Shown: piece by piece, positions 1-6,192 of the stretch
How positions within the stretch are numbered: position 1 is the stretch's first letter
Layout of the letters: the number at the start of each line of letters is the position of its first letter
NCBI GenBank assembly: GCA_028277515.1
Contig: JANQGC010000168.1
Span: 1 to 10,575 of the forward strand
Direction: 5' to 3'
DNA: 10,575 nt
Source of the DNA: Anaerolineae bacterium
GTDB lineage: Bacteria > Chloroflexota > Anaerolineae > Promineifilales > Promineifilaceae
Notes under the pieces: generated by a model
What the model was told of the DNA's origin: nothing
Seen by the model: only the letters and a program-made list of their open reading frames with translations
Databases searched by the model: none
Position numbers and translations under genes: made by a program

Positions 1-439
1 AGTTGGCAAAGACGATGGCGTTGCTCTCCGCCCAGGCGATCTGCGTGCCAAAAGCGGGACGCTGTGTGGCCTGGTAGGGAGCGCAGGTGTAAATGGGGCG
101 GCAGCCCATTTTTTCATAAGCCTTCATGAGCCGCGCCGCGCGTTGGGCCACTTCGGCCGAACCCTGAAAATGCTCCGGATGCAGCAAATCCACAGCGCCT
201 ACGTTTAAGGTGGCCGGCACGACGACCTGCGCGCCGCCTGCCACCAATCGTTCGGCAAACTCAAGACCGGACAATCCGTGATAGAGACAGCCGTCAATAT
301 GAGCTGACTCAATATCCAATAGCTGTGGCGCGCCATAGATATCAGCCATGTTAGACAGGATACGCATAGCCATTTGGGCTGCGGGACCCATCCGGCCATA
401 GAACATGGCCCGGTCACGGTCGGACAGGGTTAGGGTCAT
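1..439 (-). CDS. Aconitase X (AcnX, DUF521) catalytic subunit, N-terminal part
   Basis: The reading frame opens with ATG at 437-439 and stays open to the left edge, giving 146 residues of a longer protein. An in-frame TAG lies seven codons upstream, so 439 is the earliest ATG, and the N-terminus aligns well from residue 1 with the AcnX pattern (LSDRDRAMFYGRMGPAAQMAMRIL). Family hallmarks follow: an SAHIDG segment, a VPATLNVGAVDLLHP segment, YTCAPYQ, and FGTQIAWAESNAIVFAN at the edge. The Cys in YTCAPY is a likely iron-sulfur ligand (family knowledge, not shown here). AcnX enzymes are Fe-S dehydratases; characterised ones act on cis-3-hydroxy-L-proline (bacteria) or phosphomevalonate (archaea). 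The protein begins directly with the large domain, so the small swivel domain must be C-terminal or a separate gene outside the window. No clear ribosome binding site precedes the start. A weak TAGCAT -10-like site seven bases upstream would make the mRNA nearly leaderless. Confidence 0.85.
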   Translation of the reverse strand, partial: MTLTLSDRDRAMFYGRMGPAAQMAMRILSNMADIYGAPQLLDIESAHIDGCLYHGLSGLEFAERLVAGGAQVVVPATLNVGAVDLLHPEHFQGSAEVAQRAARLMKAYEKMGCRPIYTCAPYQATQRPAFGTQIAWAESNAIVFAN

Positions 440-620
440 GCAGCGTATGCTAACCTACAACAAAAATGGTGCAAATCATTAAATTAACTGTAGCCAAACA
501 CACTTTTTCCAGCCTGCACATTGATGATACAATTTACCCTGCCAATCAGGTTTGTTTCCACACAGCCCTTGATTCGCCAATCATATAATTTTTGAGCAAT
601 CTGTGATTTGATTTTGCCCC

Positions 621-649
621 TTAACGCAGTGTGCAAATTGTTTTACAAT
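621..649 (+). promoter_or_regulatory. Candidate promoter of the TerB-like gene
   Basis: TTAACG (621-626) and TACAAT (644-649) are spaced by 17 bp and match the sigma70 -35 and -10 consensus at 4 and 5 of 6 positions. Transcription would begin near 656, right at the palindrome at 655-678 and about 40 bases before the start codon. The -10 box lies inside a smaller inverted repeat, AATTGT (636-641) and ACAATT (645-650). This is inferred from sequence only. Confidence 0.4.
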
Positions 650-654
650 TGCCA

Positions 655-678
655 GAAACGATTTGTCCAAATCGTTTC
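655..678. promoter_or_regulatory. 24 bp palindrome, operator-like, before the TerB gene
   Basis: Arms GAAACGATTTG (655-665) and CAAATCGTTTC (668-678) are perfect inverted complements separated by TC. The site ends five bases before the AGGAG ribosome binding site (684-688) and covers the predicted transcription start. A two-base loop is unfavourable for an RNA hairpin, so a site for a dimeric repressor is more likely than an mRNA structure. No regulator gene is visible next to it. Confidence 0.55.
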
Positions 679-696
679 ACAGTAGGAGATCTTATA

Positions 697-1623
697 ATGC
701 CGGACAACCGTTCACGAATCCTTTCCTTAGCTAAGGTTTTAATTGCTGCCGCCTGGGCTGATGGGGAAATTTCATTAGAGGAAAAAAACTGCCTAAAGGA
801 TATTATTTTCATCATTCTTGATGGAGCGGCCCCGCTTACTTCTCAGGATTGGTCCATGCTGGAGATGTACATGGATTCCCCCATTGGTGAAGCGGAAAGG
901 GCACGCCTTGTGGCCGATTTGCAGGACGCGATCCGCACACCGGAAGAGAAGGCCTTTGTCATTGATGCTTTGAACCAGATGATGTCGGCCGATGGTGTGC
1001 CCGATAATGGAGAAAATCAAATTGTGATGGAGATAGAACGAGCGGTGGCCGATAGTGAGGTAGGGTTAATGGACGGCTTGAACCGCTTGTTGGGGGGCGC
1101 ATTGCAGCGCCGATCATCGGCCGTGGCCAATGCCCCTAATCGTGAAGTATTTTATGAAGATTTCTTGAAAAACAAGGTCTATTATGAAGTGAGCCGCCGT
1201 TTACGGGAAAATGGAAAATCGCTTGATTTGTCCGATGAGGAGCTGCGTAAGTTGGGATTGGCCGGGGGATTAATGGCGCGCATCGCCCAGGTTGATCGCA
1301 TTGTATCAGATGCGGAACGGCAGGCGATGGTTGAATTACTGGAAACCCATTGGCAGCTTGATCACGAACCGGCCGTTTTTGTAGCCGATGTTGCTGTTTC
1401 TTCCTTCGATTTGAACTATGATTATTACCGCATGACCCGCGAATTCGCGGCCGAGACAACGCCTGAAGAGCGGCGCCAATTCCTGGTCGTGCTATTCCTG
1501 CTCGCCTCCGCGGATGGCGGTGTTTCATTTGAAGAAACTGAAGAGATTCGCCTCGTTTCCCGCGGCATTAACCTGACCCACAAGGATTTCATCGACGCTA
1601 AGCTCAAAGCCCAAACAGCCTGA
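697..1623 (+). CDS. Tandem TerB-like domain protein
   Basis: This encodes 308 residues. The start at 697 is chosen because AGGAG (684-688) sits eight bases before it; an earlier ATG at 631 lies upstream of the palindrome and has no such site. The protein is soluble and helical, with no signal peptide. It looks like two TerB modules. Module 1 (about residues 8-130) carries WADGEISLEE (20-29) and SADGVPD (97-103). Module 2 (about 180-305) carries QVDRIVSDAE (198-207) and SADGGVSFEE (271-280). These acidic ADG-type turns are the metal-binding signature of TerB/TerB-like domains. TerB proteins belong to tellurite-resistance and stress-associated membrane complexes, but many stand-alone homologues have no known role. 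No other ter genes are visible. The stop codon overlaps the convergent permease gene by 20 bp. The domain assignment is fairly secure; the function is not. Confidence 0.8.
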   Translation: MPDNRSRILSLAKVLIAAAWADGEISLEEKNCLKDIIFIILDGAAPLTSQDWSMLEMYMDSPIGEAERARLVADLQDAIRTPEEKAFVIDALNQMMSADGVPDNGENQIVMEIERAVADSEVGLMDGLNRLLGGALQRRSSAVANAPNREVFYEDFLKNKVYYEVSRRLRENGKSLDLSDEELRKLGLAGGLMARIAQVDRIVSDAERQAMVELLETHWQLDHEPAVFVADVAVSSFDLNYDYYRMTREFAAETTPEERRQFLVVLFLLASADGGVSFEETEEIRLVSRGINLTHKDFIDAKLKAQTA

Positions 1624-2497
1624 TTAAGACCAGTATCGCTCCGATGAGGGGTAGGGTGGAGAAAAGCAGGCGGATGCGTGGGCCGGCGACGAAGCTGGTC
1701 GAAACGGCGCCAATTTGAGCACCGACGGCCGCACCGGTTTGCATCACCAGGGCAACAAGGATATCCACATTTCCCTTCAACGCATGGGTCAGCGTGCCGT
1801 AGCCGGCGGAAATGATGATCTCAAACAAATCAGTTCCCACCGCAACATGCGTAGGCACACCGATAATATAAACCAGCATGGGCATGCGGATAAATCCGCC
1901 CCCAACCCCTAAGAATCCGGCTAAAACACCGGTGATTAAACCAACACCTAAAACAACCCATAAAGAAACGGATTTTATACCCGAAGTTGGAAAGGAAACC
2001 ATCGGCGGGATGCGGATCCCTTGCAGCCAATTGGCCAGACCCTGCCAGGCCAACACATCCGCGCCGGCCTCCTCTTTGTTTTTCATCAGCCGTAAGGCTG
2101 CAATACTTTCCCAGGCGATTAATGTGCTAATCAACAATAGAATGATCACATAGGCCAGACTGACAACAAAATCAACATTCCCTCTTGCTTCTAAGGCCTC
2201 AATAAGTTGGGCACCAATCTCAATGCCTGCAACTGTGCCGGCCACCATGAAAATACCCAGGCGCACATCCACATTGCCCAGGGTGCGGTGCCGTTTAGCA
2301 GCGACGATGGATTTTCCGGTCATATGCGCCAGGTCTGTGCCAACAACAATATTAAGCGGCATGCCGGTCCAAATCAGGGCCGGGCCGGCAATGAAACCAC
2401 CTCCAACACCGAAAAAGCCACCGAGTATTCCAACCAGGAAGCCCACAATAATTAAATATATGGGGCTGATTTCTACGCCCGATATGGGAAAAAACAC
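1604..2497 (-). CDS. TauE/SafE-family membrane permease (sulfite exporter-like)
   Basis: This encodes 297 residues of a polytopic membrane protein with about eight hydrophobic segments. The internal duplication typical of the TauE/SafE (UPF0721, DUF81) family is plain: GGFFGVGGGFIAGPAL followed by VVGTDLAHM in the first half (26-59), and AGFLGVGGGFIRMPML followed by AVGTDLFEI in the second (193-227). A hydrophilic cytoplasmic loop lies around residues 137-170. Family members export sulfite, sulfoacetate or related organosulfur anions; the substrate here cannot be read from sequence. The start is GTG at 2495-2497, preceded by GGAG six bases upstream. That site lies inside the end of the 81-residue gene upstream, whose stop codon is only three bases before the GTG, so translation is probably coupled. 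The 3' end overlaps the convergent TerB-like gene by 20 bp. Confidence 0.85.
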   Translation of the reverse strand: MFFPISGVEISPIYLIIVGFLVGILGGFFGVGGGFIAGPALIWTGMPLNIVVGTDLAHMTGKSIVAAKRHRTLGNVDVRLGIFMVAGTVAGIEIGAQLIEALEARGNVDFVVSLAYVIILLLISTLIAWESIAALRLMKNKEEAGADVLAWQGLANWLQGIRIPPMVSFPTSGIKSVSLWVVLGVGLITGVLAGFLGVGGGFIRMPMLVYIIGVPTHVAVGTDLFEIIISAGYGTLTHALKGNVDILVALVMQTGAAVGAQIGAVSTSFVAGPRIRLLFSTLPLIGAILVLIRLFGL

Positions 2498-2500
2498 AGC

Positions 2501-2746
2501 TTACTCCAAATGTTCAAGGCCGAAACGCTTCATTATGAAAGTTGTCAGCCAATCCAGTAGAACAGCCTGTAGGACAATGAAGAGGAGAGAGAGAAATGCG
2601 TACAAAGGGAGGTTTTCTTGATACAGTGCCAGTAACCAATCGGTAAGATAGCGAATGATGATGAACAGGTAAACCGTAACTAATACGGCATAAATCAACA
2701 TTTGCAAACCGAATACGCGGATTAATTTTCTAATTGCAGGTTTCAT
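2501..2746 (-). CDS. Small two-helix membrane protein, first gene of the permease operon
   Basis: This encodes 81 residues. ATG at 2744-2746 is preferred because GGAG lies six bases upstream; a longer version starting at 2794 would add 16 residues of unlikely sequence and bury that site. A basic N-terminus (MKPAIRKLIR) leads into hydrophobic segments at about residues 12-32 and 46-68, joined by a loop with TDWLLALYQENLPLY, and a charged tail (KRFGLEHLE). By the positive-inside rule both ends are probably cytoplasmic. The gene ends three bases before the GTG of the TauE/SafE permease and contains that gene's ribosome binding site, so the two are almost certainly made together. I do not recognise a family. 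An accessory subunit or regulator of the permease is a guess from context. Confidence 0.7.
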   Translation of the reverse strand: MKPAIRKLIRVFGLQMLIYAVLVTVYLFIIIRYLTDWLLALYQENLPLYAFLSLLFIVLQAVLLDWLTTFIMKRFGLEHLE

Positions 2747-2858
2747 GGATTTCTCCGAAAATTTTGGCGGTTTACACAGCCCATTGCTCCCCAATTATGG
2801 GCATATGCAGGTGATGAAAAAGTGATGGTCACGGGATTGGGTCTCCCGCCCGCAGACT

Positions 2859-2886
2859 ATTTTACAGCCGGCACATTATTTCTCAA
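2859..2886 (-). promoter_or_regulatory. Candidate promoter of the small protein/permease operon
   Basis: On the minus strand, TTGAGA (2881-2886) and TAAAAT (2859-2864) each match the sigma70 consensus at five of six positions with a 16 bp spacer. The predicted start near 2852 leaves a leader of about 105 bases containing a GCCCAT (2779-2784)/ATGGGC (2797-2802) inverted repeat. No other good promoter is visible upstream of 2746. The site overlaps a possible plus-strand gene remnant. Confidence 0.4.
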
Positions 2887-2928
2887 CCAGCCATTCGATT
2901 ATTTGAATGGTAGTCAAAAATGGCTGGT
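2886..2928. repeat. 10 bp perfect inverted repeat with a 23 bp spacer
   Basis: ACCAGCCATT (2886-2895) and AATGGCTGGT (2919-2928) are exact inverted complements. A shorter pair, CCATTC (2891-2896) and GAATGG (2905-2910), shares the left arm, so two alternative hairpins are possible. The repeat abuts the -35 element of the candidate permease-operon promoter and could be a regulator site. It also falls within the open frame ending at 2953. Confidence 0.5.
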
Positions 2929-2956
2929 CCGGCAAATAATAAGAGGTATTTAAAAT

Positions 2957-3008
2957 AAAAAGTGAGCTGTCCCGGGCCAGGAGGGGAAACCGGGGACGCT
3001 CACTTTTT
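2957..3008. terminator. Strong bidirectional rho-independent terminator
   Basis: The left arm AAAAAGTGAGC (2957-2967) plus GTCCC (2969-2973) pairs with GGGAC (2993-2997) plus GCTCACTTTTT (2998-3008), a 16 bp stem interrupted by one bulged T. Read on the minus strand the stem is followed by TTTTTATTTT, a strong tract, so it should end transcription from the glycosyltransferase gene stopping at 3133. Read on the plus strand it ends in five T and would serve the open frame that stops at 2953. Confidence 0.8.
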
Positions 3009-3079
3009 GGCGACTTCTACCGTATTCTAGAACAGGTAGGTTAGTAGTACCTGAGTTTAAGCTAAGTAGAAGGTGAGCG
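2997..3079. other. Nested inverted repeats competing with the terminator stem
   Basis: CGCTCAC (2997-3003) pairs with GTGAGCG (3073-3079), CTTCTAC (3014-3020) with GTAGAAG (3066-3072), and CAGGTA (3033-3038) with TACCTG (3048-3053), nested in that order. The outermost left arm is the same segment used by the terminator at 2957-3008, so the two folds exclude each other. On the minus strand the nested fold would be transcribed before the terminator, as in an attenuator. No coding frame or recognised RNA family is visible here. Confidence 0.45.
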
Positions 3080-3132
3080 AAAATAGGTGCATAGGGTTTC
3101 GAGAGGGGTGGTGTAGAGAAAAAGTTGAGGAA

Positions 3133-5100
3133 TTATCGTTCAATTTTTTGCACCTCGTATACATCGTTGGTTAGCGATGTGCCATTACTCTGCGCTGGCA
3201 GGCGCTCTCCCGTTTGCGGATCATATAGGCCAACGGCAAGGATATATTGGCCTGGGGACAAGGGTGAGGATATGGTGATGGTGTGTTGATCGCTGATCAT
3301 ATCACCGGGCTGCCAGGTATGATACGGTACAAAATTTCGTGCAGGCGGGCTGTCGTGTTGGGCAATGAGCCGGCCGAATTGATCATATAGGTGGACGAAT
3401 GCGGTGACAGGGGTTTTCGGCCGCTGTAATGCCTGCCATTGTAACGTCACAAGCATTTGATTCTGGTCTAGTTGTTCGCTTATGGACGCGTCAACCAGAC
3501 TGATTTCTGCGCCAAATGTAGCCAGGGGTTGGCTAATGATTGGTTGCTCCGGCTGCCAGCTTGCAGACAAGGGGAAGAAACTGCCTTCATTTAAGTCGAA
3601 TACGTAGACGGCCGATTCCCCTAACTGCCGGCGCACCTCCGCCAAACTCATCACCTGGCCATGACTGTTCCAGCCAGGTCCGTATTCGGGAACAACAACC
3701 GCTTGACTGGGACGATCCGGCCCGCCGTTAAAGCGCACAAAGTCGCGTGCCGTCGCATAAGGGGGAATGACCACCCCGCCAACCGGCGTCCAGGGATAAG
3801 GATTGGGACAACCTTGTGGATGCGATCTCGTTGAACTGAAGAAAAACGGCACGTTGACGAATAGCAGATCCTGTCCGGGGGGCGCTGCGGCAGCCAGGTC
3901 ACGCATTTGATAGACGATCTCTCCTGCGCTTTCATAGAAATCTAACTGGCAGTTGATGAACGGTAAGGGGGGCAAGATGATCAGCAGGGTATAAATGGCA
4001 GCCAGTCCTGTTCTTAATGCAGGCCACCAACTTTTTGGGGTGTCGAGTTGAAATAGGGCCAGCACAGGTAAAGACCAAAAAAGGGATACGCCCGCGGCCG
4101 GCAAATAATGGAGGCGCGGACTGCCATATAGATAATCGGAGGATAAAAATAATACGGCCGGCAGTGTGCTCAAGATGAACCAGGTTATTGCCAGGAGCCA
4201 GATGCCAACTGCCCTGGCTTTTTTGGCTACAAAAAACATCAGTATAACCACCCCCAATCCAAGACCAATAAGCAACCATACGGCCGAGGATGAAAGGGAA
4301 ACGATGGGCAGGATCGGATAAACAAGCGTTTGCAAGAAGGGCACCATATTATTAAAAATGGCTGCCAAAGATGTGAAGGTTTCCTCGTTATTCTTGGGGA
4401 TGAACATCCAAAGGAGGAAAAAGAGGGCAGCGCCCAGGAAATAGGGCAAAAACGGCCGTTTGAATCCTTCCACCCATCCGCGCGGCGGCCGTTCGATCCA
4501 CTCTATCCCCACCAGTAAAAATGGAATCAGCAAACCATTCTCATGCGAAAATAAACCGAGAAGAAGGGTGATGAAGGCGGCGATGTCATAAATTAAGGCG
4601 TCAGAGCGGTGGGCCTGCTGGTACAAAAGCAGAGTGAGCAGCAGCCAGAACAGCAGCAGAGGATGGGTCAGCGAGGCCACATAAGCAACCGCTTCATAGC
4701 TAAAGGGAACCGTGGCGAATATCAAGGCGGCCGTCCAGGCATAAGCGACTGAACCGCTTAAGCGACGGGCCAGCAGCCAGAGCATGGCCACATTGGCTCC
4801 GTGTAAGAGCAGTAAAAGGGCGTGAAAGTAAACCGCATTGTATTCAACAAGCGCCACCAGGCTTTGTAAAACGGTGAAGACAACTGGGCGATAGTAACCA
4901 TAATCAATGGACCCGCGAAAAAAATCAATGACGGACCGCGTTTCCATCCAGGCAAAATGCCCGCTGGGATCGTCGTTGAAAAAGGCAAAGCCGAGCGCAC
5001 GGCCGAAGACAAGCATGGCTAAAATGGCAACGACAACCATTGATAGGGCATCCAGGCGGCGCTGGTTTTTTGTTTTCCTGGCGTCTGTCAAGGTGGACAT
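3133..5100 (-). CDS. GT-C membrane glycosyltransferase with C-terminal beta-rich domain
   Basis: This encodes 655 residues. A short basic N-terminus is followed by roughly ten hydrophobic segments up to about residue 390. The first external loop carries the acidic pair FFNDD (40-44) and then YYRPV (69-73), the arrangement of GT-C enzymes (GT39/PMT and TMTC-like) that use lipid-phosphate sugar donors; the DD is the expected metal or catalytic site. HALLLLLHGAN (93-103) follows. After the membrane part comes an external domain of about 250 residues. Its last ~120 residues contain LQWQA, FVHLYDQFGRLIAQHDSPP, TWQPGD and GQYILAVGLYDPQTGERLP, a beta-sandwich pattern often attached to Chloroflexota membrane glycosyltransferases. 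Acceptor and sugar are unknown. ATG at 5098-5100 has no obvious ribosome binding site. The gene follows the hydrolase gene after 31 bp, so both probably share a transcript. Confidence 0.8.
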   Translation of the reverse strand: MSTLTDARKTKNQRRLDALSMVVVAILAMLVFGRALGFAFFNDDPSGHFAWMETRSVIDFFRGSIDYGYYRPVVFTVLQSLVALVEYNAVYFHALLLLLHGANVAMLWLLARRLSGSVAYAWTAALIFATVPFSYEAVAYVASLTHPLLLFWLLLTLLLYQQAHRSDALIYDIAAFITLLLGLFSHENGLLIPFLLVGIEWIERPPRGWVEGFKRPFLPYFLGAALFFLLWMFIPKNNEETFTSLAAIFNNMVPFLQTLVYPILPIVSLSSSAVWLLIGLGLGVVILMFFVAKKARAVGIWLLAITWFILSTLPAVLFLSSDYLYGSPRLHYLPAAGVSLFWSLPVLALFQLDTPKSWWPALRTGLAAIYTLLIILPPLPFINCQLDFYESAGEIVYQMRDLAAAAPPGQDLLFVNVPFFFSSTRSHPQGCPNPYPWTPVGGVVIPPYATARDFVRFNGGPDRPSQAVVVPEYGPGWNSHGQVMSLAEVRRQLGESAVYVFDLNEGSFFPLSASWQPEQPIISQPLATFGAEISLVDASISEQLDQNQMLVTLQWQALQRPKTPVTAFVHLYDQFGRLIAQHDSPPARNFVPYHTWQPGDMISDQHTITISSPLSPGQYILAVGLYDPQTGERLPAQSNGTSLTNDVYEVQKIER

Positions 5101-5131
5101 GAAAGCATTAGGGGATCAGCCGGCACCTATT

Positions 5132-6052
5132 TCATCGGGGATTTTTGGCTGCCCAGAGCAAGACTTCTAATAATCTTTCACGCAGTTTCTCGTTAGTGCG
5201 CCACATAGCACCAACATGTGCTGATGGCAGAGTAATTAAGGATTCATTCTGGAATAAAGGAGCGTGAGCCTCATAACGGAAAAAGAGATCGTCCTCACCC
5301 AACACTGGAAAGATCCTGGATGTCTCGCAATTTTCATAATAGGGAGTGAAGTCAAAGAGTTCATCAATCGTTTGGCGGGAAACAGATAGTTTACGGTTGT
5401 GTCGCTCAGCGGAGTCCCACATCACTTGCGCTAAGTTCGGGGAAGAAAACATAGGCACAGTAGCCCGGGTGCTTTGAAAAAGGCCTTCATAGAGCACGCT
5501 GGTGATGCCACCCCAACTCATACCGCTGGCTGTCGTGAAGGCTGCTCCCTCATTTTCAAACTGCTCTTGCACAACCTCAATAACACGCAGCGAGCCGGCA
5601 AACATCTGGTAGATGTGCTGTACGGAGGAGAAACCAACTTTGAATGGTTCAAAAATATTGTTGTGGTAGGGCGCCTGCACACAAACATAATGAGCAGGAA
5701 AGGGGTTGTCTTTGGGTATCAGATGGCTCCAGGTTGAGGTGTAGGGGGATTCCGCAAGGCCATGATGGTAGAGCAGCAAGGGGGCATGGGGTGAGAGTGC
5801 CGGCCGCGTTTTCACATGGCAAAGGATTTCGCCCAAAGCAGTTTTGAGCCAGATGGGATGTTCACCCGGGGCTGTAACTGCGTAGACGGCCGTCTTCTGT
5901 CGATCGATCGCTGTTTTCTCTAATACTTCCTCAAACGAAAATGATGCTTCATATGTTTGTTCAAGGGAATCAGGGATCTGCTGATTCATGGCCAGGAGAA
6001 CCAACTGATCCACTTTACGGCCAATATTCTTGCGTGCTGATTCAGGTAACAT
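5132..6052 (-). CDS. Alpha/beta hydrolase
   Basis: This encodes 306 residues. ATG at 6050-6052 is preferred because GGAG lies six bases upstream; an in-frame TTG four codons earlier overlaps that site. Serine-hydrolase landmarks are in order: LLLYHHGLAES (92-102) for the oxyanion region, the nucleophile elbow GMSWGG with Ser179, GEDDLFFRYEAHAPL with Asp254 or Asp255 as acid, and PSAHVGAMW with His279. A helical N-terminal region of about 80 residues precedes the fold. No signal peptide or membrane segment is seen, so it is probably cytoplasmic. Esterase, peptidase or other acyl-transfer activity cannot be told apart from sequence. It lies 31 bp upstream of the glycosyltransferase gene in the same direction. 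Nothing else in the context fixes its substrate. Confidence 0.8.
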   Translation of the reverse strand: MLPESARKNIGRKVDQLVLLAMNQQIPDSLEQTYEASFSFEEVLEKTAIDRQKTAVYAVTAPGEHPIWLKTALGEILCHVKTRPALSPHAPLLLYHHGLAESPYTSTWSHLIPKDNPFPAHYVCVQAPYHNNIFEPFKVGFSSVQHIYQMFAGSLRVIEVVQEQFENEGAAFTTASGMSWGGITSVLYEGLFQSTRATVPMFSSPNLAQVMWDSAERHNRKLSVSRQTIDELFDFTPYYENCETSRIFPVLGEDDLFFRYEAHAPLFQNESLITLPSAHVGAMWRTNEKLRERLLEVLLWAAKNPR

Positions 6053-6084
6053 GGAAAACTCCAATAGATGGAAAAACCCATTCT

Positions 6085-6102
6085 ACCATTTCAACAAATG
6101 GT
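6085..6102. repeat. Short perfect hairpin upstream of the hydrolase gene
   Basis: ACCATTT (6085-6091) and AAATGGT (6096-6102) flank the loop CAAC. On the minus strand the repeat directly precedes TAGAAT (6080-6085), a possible -10 box of the hydrolase gene, but no matching -35 is visible. It may be an operator or may mean nothing. The rest of 6103-6190 shows no coding frame or structure that I can support. Confidence 0.3.
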
Positions 6103-6192
6103 GGGCATTAATTCTAACTGGGCAGCCTGGGCAGCAGTTTCTCAGTTGCCGTTCAGCAGGGAGGATTACAGTATTGATAAGATAATAGATGC

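Larger units (their letters stand above)
2726..2953 (+). pseudogene. Possible 3' remnant of a plus-strand gene (unidentified)
   Basis: An open frame runs from after a stop at 2723-2725 to TAA at 2951-2953. From about 2777 its translation looks protein-like (QPIAPQLWAYAGDEKV, then VTGLGLPPADYFTAGTLFLN, then QPFDYLNGSQKWLVRQIIRGI). The stop lies only three bases before the stem of the terminator at 2957-3008, as expected for the real 3' end of a gene. No credible full-length start exists: the first ATG (2825) has no ribosome binding site, although GTG at 2822 has AGGTG eight bases before it and would give a 44-residue peptide. The upstream part collides with the divergent membrane-protein gene. 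A truncated gene left by rearrangement is the favoured reading; a genuine small gene, or chance, are alternatives. I do not recognise the family. Confidence 0.35.

Noticed and set aside
205..417. Minus-strand open frame of 70 codons at the left edge
   Set aside because: It is out of frame with the AcnX reading frame that starts at 439, which has clear family motifs across the whole stretch.
584..589. Perfect TATAAT as promoter of the TerB-like gene
   Set aside because: No acceptable -35 lies 16-18 bp upstream; the TTGATT nearby is only 9 bp away. The TTAACG/TACAAT pair at 621-649 is better placed.
1136..1528. Minus-strand open frame of 130 codons
   Set aside because: Fully antisense to the TerB-like gene, rich in Arg/His/Pro, without recognisable motifs.
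2223..2621. Plus-strand open frame of 132 codons
   Set aside because: Antisense to the permease and small membrane protein genes, low-complexity Pro/Lys/Arg content, spans the junction of two real genes.
2747..2794. Longer start (ATG 2794) for the small membrane protein
   Set aside because: The extra residues are unlike a membrane-protein N-terminus, and the only good ribosome binding site lies within that extension, six bases before ATG 2746.
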